Made by a program: the position numbers and the translations under genes. A stretch of DNA of 64,000 nt. Source: Rhabdornis inornatus (Eukaryota; Chordata; Aves; Passeriformes; Rhabdornithidae). Shown here piece by piece: positions 25,374 through 35,975 of this stretch. Each line of letters starts with the position of its first letter. The stretch's first letter is position 1. A model generated the notes under the pieces. That model worked only from the letters and a program-made list of their open reading frames with translations, made no database searches and had not been told where the DNA came from. The stretch covers positions 735,381-799,380 of the forward strand of contig VWZS01007432.1 of assembly GCA_013397075.1 (NCBI GenBank), read 5' to 3'.

Positions 25374-26603
25374 ATGGATAACAGCAGTGGTCCTGTTCTG
25401 CTCCTCACCTTGCTCCTGCTGCAGAACACGAGCAGCCCCAAAGCCTCCACCCCTCCTGCTGGCTATGGGATGGCAGAACCTCCAGCCCCAGGAGCTGGCT
25501 CCAGCAGGAACCACTCTCTGGTAGAGTACGGGCTGAGGCCAGGGGAAATCGCAGCTGCCAGCGTGGCTTGGGGAGCGCTGTGGCTGATCTCTGTCTTGGG
25601 AAACTCCCTCGTTTGCTTAGTGATCCACAGGAGCAGGAGGACACAGTCCACCACCAACTACTTTGTGGTGTCCATGGCCTGTGCAGACCTCGTGAGCAGC
25701 GTGGGGAGCGCGCCCTTCCTGCTGCTGCAGCTGAGCTCCGGGCGGTGGATGCTGGGCAGCGGCGTGTGCCGGCTGGTCAGGTACCTGCAGTACCTCACGC
25801 CCGGGGTCCAGATCTACGTGCTTCTCGCCATCAGCACGGATCGATTCTACACCATTGTCTACCCGCTGAGCTTCAAAGTGTCCAGGGGAAAAGCCAAAAA
25901 AATGATTTTGGCCTCTTGGCTCTGTGGTGCTCTGTTTGCATCGCCAGCCTGTTTTCTCTACGGCTCCAACAGTGACCACCACTGCAACTTTTTTCTCCCC
26001 AGTTCTTGGCAAGGATCTACCTACAGTATCATCCACCTCCTCTTGGTGTTTTTGATCCCATCCCTCCTCATTATCCTTTTTTACCAGAAAGTCATTAAGT
26101 ACATTTGGAGAATAGGCACAGATGGAATGACTGTCAGGAGAACAACAAATATTGTTCCAAGAACAAAAGTGAAAACCATCAAGATGTTCTTAATGTTAAA
26201 CTCAATGTTTCTTCTGTCCTGGCTCCCTTTCTTCATGGTACAGTTGTGGCACCCACAGGAAACAGACTACAGAAAGAGCTCCTTGCTTTTCCTGGCCATC
26301 ACTTGGATCTCTTTCAGTTCCTCAGCCTCTAAGCCAACTCTCTACTCCATCTATAATGCAAACTTCAGAAGAGGGATGAAAGAAACTTTTTGCATGTCTG
26401 CCATGAAATGCTACAGAAGCAATGCATACACCATCACCACCAGTTCCAGGATAGCAAAAAAAAATCATGTTGGTATTGCAGATATTCCAGCTACAGCCAA
26501 AAGTGTCACCAAAGACTCCACCTACGATGCTTTTAACAGAGAAGCCAAGGAAAGAAAGCTTGCCTGGCCTATTCCATCCAATCCCCCAAATACATTTGTC
26601 TAG
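25374..26603 (+). CDS. GPR19: G-protein-coupled receptor 19 (orphan class A GPCR)
   Basis: This 409-residue protein matches vertebrate GPR19 (human 415) throughout. Predicted helices: TM1 60-84 with G-N at 76-77, TM2 93-117 (ACADL, Asp105), TM3 134-156, TM4 176-196, TM5 214-237, TM6 268-290 (SWLPF 282-286), TM7 304-326. Cys132 and Cys204 should form the conserved disulfide. The DRY motif is DRF (156-158), and the NPxxY motif is KPTLY (320-324), as in human GPR19. N-glycosylation sequons are at Asn3, Asn18 and Asn46. The tail has Cys340 and Cys346 as possible palmitoylation sites and ends PSNPPNTFV, identical to human at NPPNTFV. The N-terminus (1-55) is divergent. The coding region is one exon with no frameshift or premature stop. 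The receptor sits in the plasma membrane and signals through G proteins. Adropin has been proposed as ligand but this is not settled. It faces CREBL2 tail to tail. Confidence 0.97.
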   Translation: MDNSSGPVLLLTLLLLQNTSSPKASTPPAGYGMAEPPAPGAGSSRNHSLVEYGLRPGEIAAASVAWGALWLISVLGNSLVCLVIHRSRRTQSTTNYFVVSMACADLVSSVGSAPFLLLQLSSGRWMLGSGVCRLVRYLQYLTPGVQIYVLLAISTDRFYTIVYPLSFKVSRGKAKKMILASWLCGALFASPACFLYGSNSDHHCNFFLPSSWQGSTYSIIHLLLVFLIPSLLIILFYQKVIKYIWRIGTDGMTVRRTTNIVPRTKVKTIKMFLMLNSMFLLSWLPFFMVQLWHPQETDYRKSSLLFLAITWISFSSSASKPTLYSIYNANFRRGMKETFCMSAMKCYRSNAYTITTSSRIAKKNHVGIADIPATAKSVTKDSTYDAFNREAKERKLAWPIPSNPPNTFV

Positions 26604-27350
26604 TGGGCTTCATTGTTTTGAGAAAATACTCTGTAACCCCAGAAGAAGGAGTTTTCTCTCCTTTTGAACCAATGTATAGCTACATATTTTTAACCCAGAT
26701 TTTGGGGGGGGGAGGAAAGAGATGTTTTATTTTATTAAATGCCTTGGGTTTGATGCGTTTGTTCTATTTCATTTCAGTTACTACATTCTGCTTTGGAAAA
26801 CTCCTCTCCCAGAATCACAAGCAGTGCTTATCTGCAAAACAAGAGTCCTTACACTCTCTATCTGTAGGGAGAAAAGGGAAAGAAAGAAAAACTGTTTGTT
26901 TTAATCCCTTTACAGGATGGGCTATGGTGCATAAATGCCTAAATCCACCCAAAGCCATCTAGGCTTCCTTCCATTATGTCCCTGCAAATACAGTTTTGCT
27001 GGGGTTGTCCAACCTGTTGAGACCCCACAGGTAAGGTGCCCATACGGGGGCCCTGTTGGCTTCAGCCTGAGCTCACTGGCCTCATCAGTGACAAAACTCC
27101 CACTGGGCCAGCAGGGTCAGCATGGGGCCAGCACTGGATGCTTCTGTGTCTTTGTCCTTGTGCCTCTCCGGAGGTCTCGTGGTCCAAACTGCCCAGGAAA
27201 AGTGCCCTCCCTGGTCTCACCTTCCCCAGCCCCTCCAGCTGCTTCTACCCCCAGCCTGGTGCACCCACCCAGAGGTGACACAGCCGGGAAGAAGAGCTGC
27301 TGAGCACAAGGGGCCACGCCTGTGCTGGGCATCCTCACATCTGAAACTGG

Positions 27351-27386
27351 CTGTGTCTCCTGTGTCTCCTGTGCCTCCTGTGTCTC
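27351..27386. repeat. Short tandem repeat, 9-bp unit, 4 copies
   Basis: The unit ctgtgtctc occurs four times in a row, one copy changed to ctgtgcctc. It lies downstream of GPR19 and helps keep frames open on both strands in this GC-rich segment. Confidence 0.85.
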
Positions 27387-30300
27387 GTCTGCTGAGGCAC
27401 AGCTGTGGCACCTGCAGCAGAGTGGCCTTTCCCAAACAGCAGCAGGAACACCAGCTCTGTAGTCCCATGCTGGCCTGGCAGCACCTTCCACTGTTCGGGC
27501 ATGTTTGAAGAGTGTCCCAGAGGACACGACCTGCAGGGACCTGTGGCTGCAGATGGAGTCAACTCCTGCTGCTCTTTCTCAGCCAGCGCAGCGAGAAAAC
27601 AATCCAACGGGAATGGCTGGGCCTCCAGTCCTGCTGGGACAGGGAATGACAGTGGAGACCAGGGGGAGAGGCAGGGGTTTCTTTGCAGGCCCCTGTGCCC
27701 CCCAGCATTAACGAGCTCATGGGAAGCAGGCACTGAGCAAGGGGGACATGGGTCTGTGGGCATGGATGCCTTGGGTCCTGCTGCTTGAAAGACGTGCTCT
27801 GGAGGCAAACTGGGCTTCCTCCCCAGGGGATGTAGGTCCACTTGTACCACTAGGAGAAGAGAACAACATAGTTAGGTCCCAGAAACTCTGTTTCAATGCT
27901 AGCTCAGAAATACAGAGGTGGCTTGAGAATCCAGGCAGGAAAACATAATCTAAGAAGCAGATGGATTACTGATTGTGTTATCATTCAGAGGGTGGTGTAG
28001 TCAGCAATGAGAGAACGTGTGCTGGACTCTCATCATGTGTGATGATCACTTTGTGCCGCTTGGAAACCCTGAGGTTCCCCAAGCTCAGCTATGATCCATC
28101 TGACAGAGCGCTGTTGGCAGCTCACAGACCCATCCTGTCCTTTCAACCCCACTCCAACCCCTTTTCTTGCCTTGTGCTCACCAATTTGCTGATGTTCTCT
28201 ACCCATGAAGGCTGTGTGTGGGGAGTGCTCAGGTAGGGCAGTGTTTGCAGAGGAGGTGGAAAGCAGGAGGGAGGACTGCAAGGGTCTGGCAGGTAAAGAA
28301 GAGGACCTAATGAAAGGAAGAGGAGGAAGAAGGGACTGTAACCCGAGCCATTCTCATTTAAAATGGACTTTTAGGATGAAAATTTCTTCACCCAAAATCA
28401 TCTGTACTTCCTTAAAGAAAAAGAATTTTTTTTTCTTTTTTTCTATGCCCCAGTTATTAACCTCATCAATAAGAATTGGGTTGAGTCTATGTGTGGAATA
28501 TTTATTTATTTTCTCAATTCCCATAGCATTGCCCAAAAGTACAGTACCATACCCTCAGAAAACACAGGTAACTATTTATCCTCTAAATTAGGGCAGCACT
28601 AGCATCCTGTTTGTGGATTCTGCTCACTCTGCTGGATAAACGTGGCCCATGGAAGGCCCAGCCCAGGTTGCCACATCCCTTGCCTGCAAAGATTTCCTTT
28701 TTTCACTTCTTACAAAATTGACAGGAGAGTTCTGTAGGGTTCAGAGTGGATGTCTGTCCCTCCCAGTACCCCAATGGTTTACTGCAGCCTTGGTTACTTG
28801 AGGACAGGGCAGAGAAAGCAGAGAAGATAAAGGACCCCTGACACATTCTCCTGGCCTCCAGGTGTCACTGGTAGGAACAAACACCCTTCACAGGGTAGCT
28901 GCCAAACAGTGGTGCCATTCTGTAAATCCAGAGCAGGTCCAGAATGACCTAGTCACAAAGTCTGAAGGACAGGACAAACAGCCCCACTCTGCTTGCTCAG
29001 AGCCCATCTGCCCATTTCAGGAGCATGTTGCCTGAGAACCAAGGATTTGACCTCTTTTCAGTTGAGGATCTCAAGTACTTTCTTACTATTCTTTATCTTC
29101 TTCTCAACTAGCCCTGACAAAGTCAGTACATGGTGAATAGTTGGTCCTCATAGCTGGTCTCTCTGGGCAAGTCTTGGATTTGTAAACCACCATCGCAAAT
29201 TCTCAGTTATTTCTTTACCCAACTTCTCCATTTCTTACACAGAACTGGCTCCAGACCAGCCTCTCCTCAGAGCATGGCCAAACATCCTCAAGTTCAGGCT
29301 ATCAGAGGCACTTTACACTCAGAGCATCCTAAAAGCCTTGTGGACACTTTGATCCCAGGTGTTAAAGCAGGCAATGGAAGACAGTGTGCAGGCGTCAGCT
29401 ATCCCTCCTCATACTTCTGTTTCAAAACCTCCAGCTCCCTGTTGTCTGCTGGCAAGAGACATCCCTAGTCACAACCCCCTCAGAGAAGGATTATCTTTTT
29501 TTCCTGCTTTCAGAGAAAATGTGGCACACTTGGGTTCCTGTTCATGCCTGGAGCCTGAAAGTGCTGCAGCAGTGAAAGTGAACAGAACAAGAGCAGCAGG
29601 TACTACAGGGTGTAATAATCAGGGTGAGTGCCTCCCTCTGCCATCAGCAGGGAGCAGGAGCACACGTGTTGCATCCCCAAGCCAACATCCTCTGAAGAGA
29701 ATCTCTGCTGGCAATGTGGGAGTGGGGAATCCCTTTTGCTGAGAAATAACGCTACATGTCTGGTAAAAAACTTCCTTCCTCCTCCTCTACGACACAAAGT
29801 AGGGTTGGAAGAACCCTCACTGACCACAGGAACACTTCCAGTATGTATTTCACAAATTAAGAAATCCCCATTAAATAAGGATCTGCTATTTCTCATTAAA
29901 GCCACTAGCGAAAAACTCCCATTTTAGGAAACTCCAAATTAGGAGACGAGAGGACCTTGAAAGTGAGACAAGACCAGTATTTTCTGTCTGGTTCATATTC
30001 TGACCTAGTTGTTTCTTGCTGAAACACCACCATATGCTTAGTTTTTCTTTGCAATTTAATTGCCTCTGACACAATAAAATCAAATCTAGGCTAAGCAGGC
30101 CACGTCAATTTTACAACATTATTTTTAACTTTGGGTTGGAGATTGAAACGCGGCACTTGTTCTTTTGGTTAGTAGTTTTATTAAAGAGAAGGAACTAAAC
30201 AGAATGAGCCCTGAGGTTACAGAGGACCACAGGGCCATAGTTACCCACTTCCTGCTAGGTCAGAGTCCAGAGGCACACAGGACACTTGTTTCTTCAAGTC

Positions 30301-33300
30301 TACCATGTTTCCCCACCTTTCAAAAGGTTTTTCACTACAGAAGGTAGCCAGGAAAAGTCCAGGATTGCCATGACACAACAGCTAGGGACACATTGTCCCC
30401 AGGCTGAAAGAGCTGGTAGTTCTGCGCTGCCATGATGGGCTCTAACCACCCTGCAACCATGAGTGAAGTTCTGGAGGCTGCGTCTCTTTAAACCACCTTT
30501 CCACACCAGTAAAATCCCAGTCACACTTGTATCAGAGTGAGCAAGGCTCTGCTTGCTGTGGCTTCTTTTAACCCAGACTACACTGGTAAAAAACACAAGA
30601 GCAAGGAGAAAGCTTTCTCCCTCTTTCCATCACTTAGGACAGATGATGGACAGATGGACAGGCAGGTTTAGGACAGATAGGTTTGGTAGACCCAATGCCA
30701 GGTACCTCCTGGTTTGCCGAGGCCCCAGAGGTGCCAGAGACAGGAGGCAGATCATGGATTATCTAAGCAAGATGTGGAAAATTCTGTAGGATTTGCCTGA
30801 TCAATATAGACACAAAACAAACGGAATAAACTCCTGGTTCACAACACATCTCAACCCCATCTGTAAAGGAGAAGTTCTGGAAGAAAGCACACTGGAAAGA
30901 AAGACTCTGGAAGAAAGTCTCTTGCCCATCCATCCCTTAGTTTTAAATGTTTCCTGTGTAAGAACATGATACAGTGTCAACCATTGGACATTTTTTTTTC
31001 TTCCATTAAGCTGACACACATTAAGTAGAAATTCCATCACTGCCATTTATACTTGGTATTAAGTGGCTTGCCCTTGGGAATTCCTATTACAAATTGTCAA
31101 ATTATGTCCCTTCCTTTTTATTTCAGCAGAAGGTTGGATTTTTGGTTAAGTATATTTTAAAAAATTCCAGTTGAGGGGTTGGGGCTAGTGAGAAGCAGAC
31201 ACTCACATCACTTGTACCTATTTTTCCACCAGCCTCATGGAGGTGACTCCAAAGTGACTATCACCAATAATTGGACGTAAGGGTTTCCATATGCCCACTT
31301 AAGAATCCCCAGTGTTTTTTTAGTCTCCTCAACTCAACCCATTTAAATTCAGATTTAACTGACATTGATTTAGGAGTTGGTTTTCCAAGGTGCTGAACAC
31401 ACACCATCAATTGCAGCTGAAATTCTGAGTGCTCAGCCCTCCTCAGTATCAGATCCTTCCTGTTTAAAAGAACAAAAAGCAGATTTGATGTTTATTAAAG
31501 CCAGACCCATATGCTTGAAGAAAGGGTTATTAACTCCCTAAGTGATTCTGTAAGTTAATATGCCTTTATTAGTTGGTTCTTTTCAACTTAGCAAGTGTTG
31601 TGGAATAGGCCACTATAAATTACAGCAGCTTTATTTGAACTGGCTTCTAGTAAAACATAACACACCTACTGGAAGATTGTTGTATAAATGTCACCTCCTG
31701 ATGAGCAGTCTGGACTAAACCACAGATTTTTTCTACACTACTGCTAACACACACAAAGTCTTCAACTTGTTTCATGAAACTGGTCCCTGGACAATATTCA
31801 GAAGTGACAAATTCAGCAGTAATTCCTTTGTGTGCAGCATCTCAACCATTTAACACCAGCTCTCAATTTGGTCTCATATTTGCAAGGGAACAGAAAAAGA
31901 AAAAAATATTACATCACTAAATAATTAAATTTGTTCTTGTCTCATGCCTGGGCAGACATAAGCTTTTTCTCTGCATGCACCAGTAAAAGGAAGAGGTGCT
32001 TTTGGGGAAGAGGGACTGATCAAGGACTTGAATTTTTTTGATGCCATGTAGGATTAGGCAGCAGAGGCCACATGTGGATGGATGTAATTACCCACCTTAT
32101 TTCCAAAGGCACTACAGCTCTTCTCTTCAGCCCTGGATATTTACTATCTATCTCCACTTCTACACATACTCCACAGAGTCCCTCCCCATATTGATCCAAA
32201 TCCAGGAAGGAAAATAAATGATTAAGAAATATCCAGAGTTAGCAAGATTTCAGATTAGTCACCAGCTAGCTGTAAATGCAGCAGGAGTAGCCCTGATTGC
32301 ATTAACTCACTGCTGGGAGCTCATCTGTCCTCTGACTTTTTGAAGACTCTGAAACAGCTCTTGCCTTATTACTAACTTGGTCTTTCACACTCATTCAGGG
32401 TATCTTTGTCAGAATCTTCATTCTTGGGCTTGTATGAGGTTTTTTCTGTAAGAAGAGGGATGTTGAGGATGTGGCCCTCAGCATGACTGCATCTTCAAAG
32501 ATCACTTCCTGCATGTTGATCATGTTAACTGCCAAAAGAAATTCCTAGCCAGGTAACAAATCACTGGAGACTAGTATTTAAGGGAAATACTTAATGAAAA
32601 GCAACTCAAGTTCCATTTTTCTTTGAAGGGCAGAAGAGGAGTTTGCAGGGATCCAGGTTTCCAAATGTCACTTTATCCAGGAGAAACAACTGCTGCCAAG
32701 CACTTGGCTCTTCCTTATAGCCTGATCACTACAGGAGAAACATTACTAGCTAAGATTTCCCTGTCTCTTGCTACAGTAAAATTGTGTCCTCCAAGGCTCT
32801 CAGTGCTCCTTGGAAGGCTCCTGACATCAGAAATAAAACTGAAGTGCACCAGTGTTGATCCTCCACTCTTACCACCTCCGTGTAGATCTTCCAATCAAGC
32901 ATGGAAGAAAAATGGCACACAGGGAAGAAATTTGCACTTAGAAGCATCCTTGTCAATCCCTGCACTTCTCTCCATCCCTTATAATTAGTTTGAAATTGCT
33001 ACTTTATAAAATTCTCACTGATATCTGAAAATAGTTATATGCTAATAAAAAAGAAGTTTTAGAGTAATAAAGAAAATAATTTCAATCCATGCTAACACGT
33101 GATATTTAAAGTTACAGCTAGTATTTCTGACAGACCAATGCCAAGATGTATTAGTAATAGGCACGTTTGGTTTTTTAAAATGCCCTATTTCATACAAAGG
33201 AGATGACTGAGAAAAAATGCAAGGTGAACCCAAGCAATCACAAGAGGCCATTCATCATTCTGCCTACATTTTTTTATGAATACATTCACAGAATTGCAAC

Positions 33301-33424
33301 TGTGCTCATTCCACACGTAGCTCAGGGCAGAGGGATTAATTCAGACAACCTTTATAATTGTTCTCCAGCTGTCAGTCAGCCTTTTTTATCTGCCAGAATG
33401 TGTAGACAATATCATTTCCATTAA

Positions 33425-33449
33425 CAATGCCACTCATTTAGTGGCATTG
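33425..33449. repeat. Perfect hairpin, 10-bp stem and 5-base loop
   Basis: The arm CAATGCCACT (33425-33434) and its exact reverse complement AGTGGCATTG (33440-33449) surround the loop CATTT. No U-tract or known RNA family surrounds it. The wider AT-rich block (about 33240-33480) is non-repetitive. Confidence 0.8.
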
Positions 33450-34869
33450 AACTGAAATCACGACATTAAGTGAATACTGCAAAAAAAATATGGAAAAAAA
33501 ATCACATAAATCCAAAAAGCTGAAACAGTTAATTGGCTGTTTCTCAAACACCCACAGCAAGCAACACTGGCTCCACTGATGTACCAGTAATTAAAAAGCC
33601 AATTGCTATTTTATTTCAGAAAGTGAGGAACCTTAAGAATAAAGTAATGAGAAATGCAGCTGAGAATAGTAACACTGTTCTCATCAAGAGATCCCTGCAG
33701 CACCATCACCTTGGGAAGGTTTGCACACAGACTTGTCACAAGAGTAATTAGCTAACTAGAAACCTAGAAAATACCTCCTTCCCCTTTTGCTATCTGAGAT
33801 CCCAGATATGATTCCAGGTTTAAATGTAAAACTAACACTATTACTGTACTTACTGTGATGAAAACTTTTCTGGGCAATGTTCATGAGATAAATTACTTTG
33901 GGCCATATTTTTTTTAATTAATCCCTCCCTTAATTCCACAGGCTGTTTCAGATACATCAACCTCAACTGAACTTGTCCTTTCATTTTAAACCACCGCTGA
34001 AAATGGTGGGAAACCTAGAATTGTACAGAAGTACAAGTAACAGAATCATCTAAATCCCAATGTTTCAAGTGAATTAAGAATTATGCTTTGCAGAACTGTT
34101 TCAATACATGCCCAGCATCTACTGAACACCACTGCTGTCTACTAATGCTGTCACCTTCCTCCTGACCATACAGCTCATCAGAATTCTCAAGAAAGCAAAA
34201 ACCACTCTGAGGTGAGCCAATACCAGCACTGCTTGTGCTAGGCTGAGAAACAAGAGGGTCCTGAGCTACAAAGGGTCATGCTATTATTAAGGGCAGTGCA
34301 GAAGGGGTATTTACACTGATGTCACAGAGCAACAACTGCAGAAGCGGTGAGCTGGTGGGTTTGGTACACATTTGCAGAGGCACAAAAAGCAAGAGTAACT
34401 CATGGTTACTTATACACAGTCCTCTGGAAAAGGAACTCTTGACAGCTTTTGAAAATAGCTGGCAGCCTACTTTGGAAAGAAAGGAGATTCACAGAATAGT
34501 CTTTCTCTGTACTAAAGAAGGAATGCATTCCAAAAAGGAGATTTCAAAGGGGAGAGGAAAGAAAAAGCCCAGAAATGCAAACCAGAAAACACTGACCTAG
34601 CAACATGGCCAGCTCTGTGTTTGATAGGGAGCAGGAAAGGACTGTTCTTACATCAGTGGGCACTCAGAGCATGCCACATAAGGATGGTAAAGTTGGAGGA
34701 CACTGCTGGAATGCATTGCCACAGGAACACCCAGCATTGCTGTTGGCAGCACTGCTAAACTTGATCAAAATGTATTCTGAAAGTTACCAAGAGAAAGAAG
34801 GTATGGGAATAAGTCACCCTTCACTTCTATTCACACTGAACAGCCTGTCTCATGAAAATACACATTTTA

Positions 34870-35970
34870 TAATCCACTTGTAGTCTTTTATTCACAAATT
34901 TATTTAATCAGCTGCAGCACAGTTAGGAATGTCACCAATACTCATGCAAACATATAGAGATCATACACAGAATTGCTTGAAGAAGAAGTTAGTGCTAGCA
35001 GTGTTGATTAAGCTAGTTGTGAGATAAAGGCTGACATAAAAAAAACCCCAGAATTAATCTTGTACTAGCTATGGAAGCAAAACTCCTGCCTCCCAAGTGT
35101 TTTTTATGGAGAAAAAAAAACAAACTAAAATGCAGTTTAGGTTTTTTAGGGGTTTTTTTTTTTCCACAAAGTGCTGCTGAAAATCATTAGCTGACCAATG
35201 TCAGCATTTTCAATTTAAAGATTGTTCAGAGCTCCATCCAACCTGATCTTGAACATCTTCAGGGATGGGGCATCCACAGCTTCTCTGGGCAAGCTGTTCA
35301 AGGCCTCACAGTAAAGAATTTTTTCTTAATATCTAATCTAAACCTTCTCTGTCAGTTTGAAGTCATTACCCCCTGTCCTGCCACTCCAGGCCCTTGTCAA
35401 TAGCCCCTCCCCATCTTTCTTGCAGGTTCCCCTCAGGCACTTGAAATCCATGATGTATCTACATACAAAAATCTGAACATCCCATAAATCCAACAGCAGC
35501 TGAATTTTAGTCCACTGATGTGCTATTCAGTGTGGGACACTTCAGGTTTTACTGTGGATTAGTAACTTATGTTTTCTCATAAAAATTCACAATAGAGTCA
35601 TGTAAGAAATTAATTTATTGACATAACTTTTGGAGAAAATTAATGCTCAGTGACACAAAGAGCAGGAACTCACAAACTGGTATTTTGCCCTGCTTACCTC
35701 CAACAGGGATTTCTACATTAGTCCATTCTCTATCACCCATGCTGTAACTTTTGAGCACAATGAGAAAGACTATGGTTCTTATTTCAGCTTTTCCTCTGAT
35801 TTCTCTGCATTTTGAGACTAGTTTCAAACATTCACTTCTTACATTAACAGTAGTTTAATAGGTAATTATAGAGATTACAATTTCTTGGAAAGTAGCAAAT
35901 GGAGCTATGATCCCAAAACTTCTCCAGCTCTTCAGAAAAAAATAGGTTAATTATTGATGTAGGTTAATCT
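34870..35970 (-). other. CREBL2: CREBL2 3' UTR (approximate)
   Basis: This is sequence downstream of the CREBL2 stop on the - strand. AATAAA signals on - occur at 35614-35619, 34899-34904 and 34887-34892. If the nearest is used, the UTR is about 370 bases. If the distal pair is used, it is about 1.1 kb and includes the CR1 fragment at 35226-35460. Which is used cannot be told from sequence. Confidence 0.5.
35226..35460 (-). mobile_element. CR1 LINE fragment
   Basis: The + strand carries the reverse complement of the familiar CR1 3' region: 'ccatccaacctgatcttgaac', 'gggatggggcatccac', 'ctctgggcaa', 'cagtaaagaattttttcttaat', then a purine/pyrimidine stretch ending 'gcaggttcccctcaggcac'. The sense strand of the element is therefore -. 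It is 5'-truncated, as CR1 copies usually are, lacks a clean 3' tail and encodes nothing. It lies just past the CREBL2 stop, on the same strand as the gene. Confidence 0.9.
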
Positions 35971-35975
35971 TCACC
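35971..35975 (-). CDS. CREBL2: CREBL2 coding exon 4 (two Trp bases and stop)
   Basis: Exon 3 ends one base into a codon (T). The acceptor on the - strand at 35976-35977 follows a long C/T tract (rc of taaaagagaaagaaaagg) and TTTTAG. The next bases, GG then TGA, complete TGG (Trp121) and the stop. Human CREBL2 also ends in Trp. This agreement of phase, residue, stop and acceptor strength is why this site was chosen over others in the 4.8-kb intron. The remainder of the exon is 3' UTR. Confidence 0.87.

Larger units (their letters stand above)
26604..34860. other. GPR19 3' UTR and convergent intergenic DNA
   Basis: The GPR19 3' UTR begins at 26604. The first poly(A)-signal-like word is ATTAAA at 26734-26739; the next AATAAA I noticed on + is near 30072, so the transcript end is unresolved. 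A 9-bp tandem repeat (27351-27386) and GC-rich overlapping open frames at 27117-27850 look like noncoding sequence. A 10-bp-stem hairpin lies at 33425-33449. I see no other gene. Confidence 0.5.

Noticed and set aside
25405..26036. Antisense and alternative frames over GPR19
   Set aside because: They are shadows of the real receptor frame in GC-rich coding DNA.
27117..27850. Four overlapping open frames of 127-171 codons
   Set aside because: They overlap on opposite strands, include a 9-bp tandem repeat, and match no family. GC-rich noncoding DNA after GPR19.
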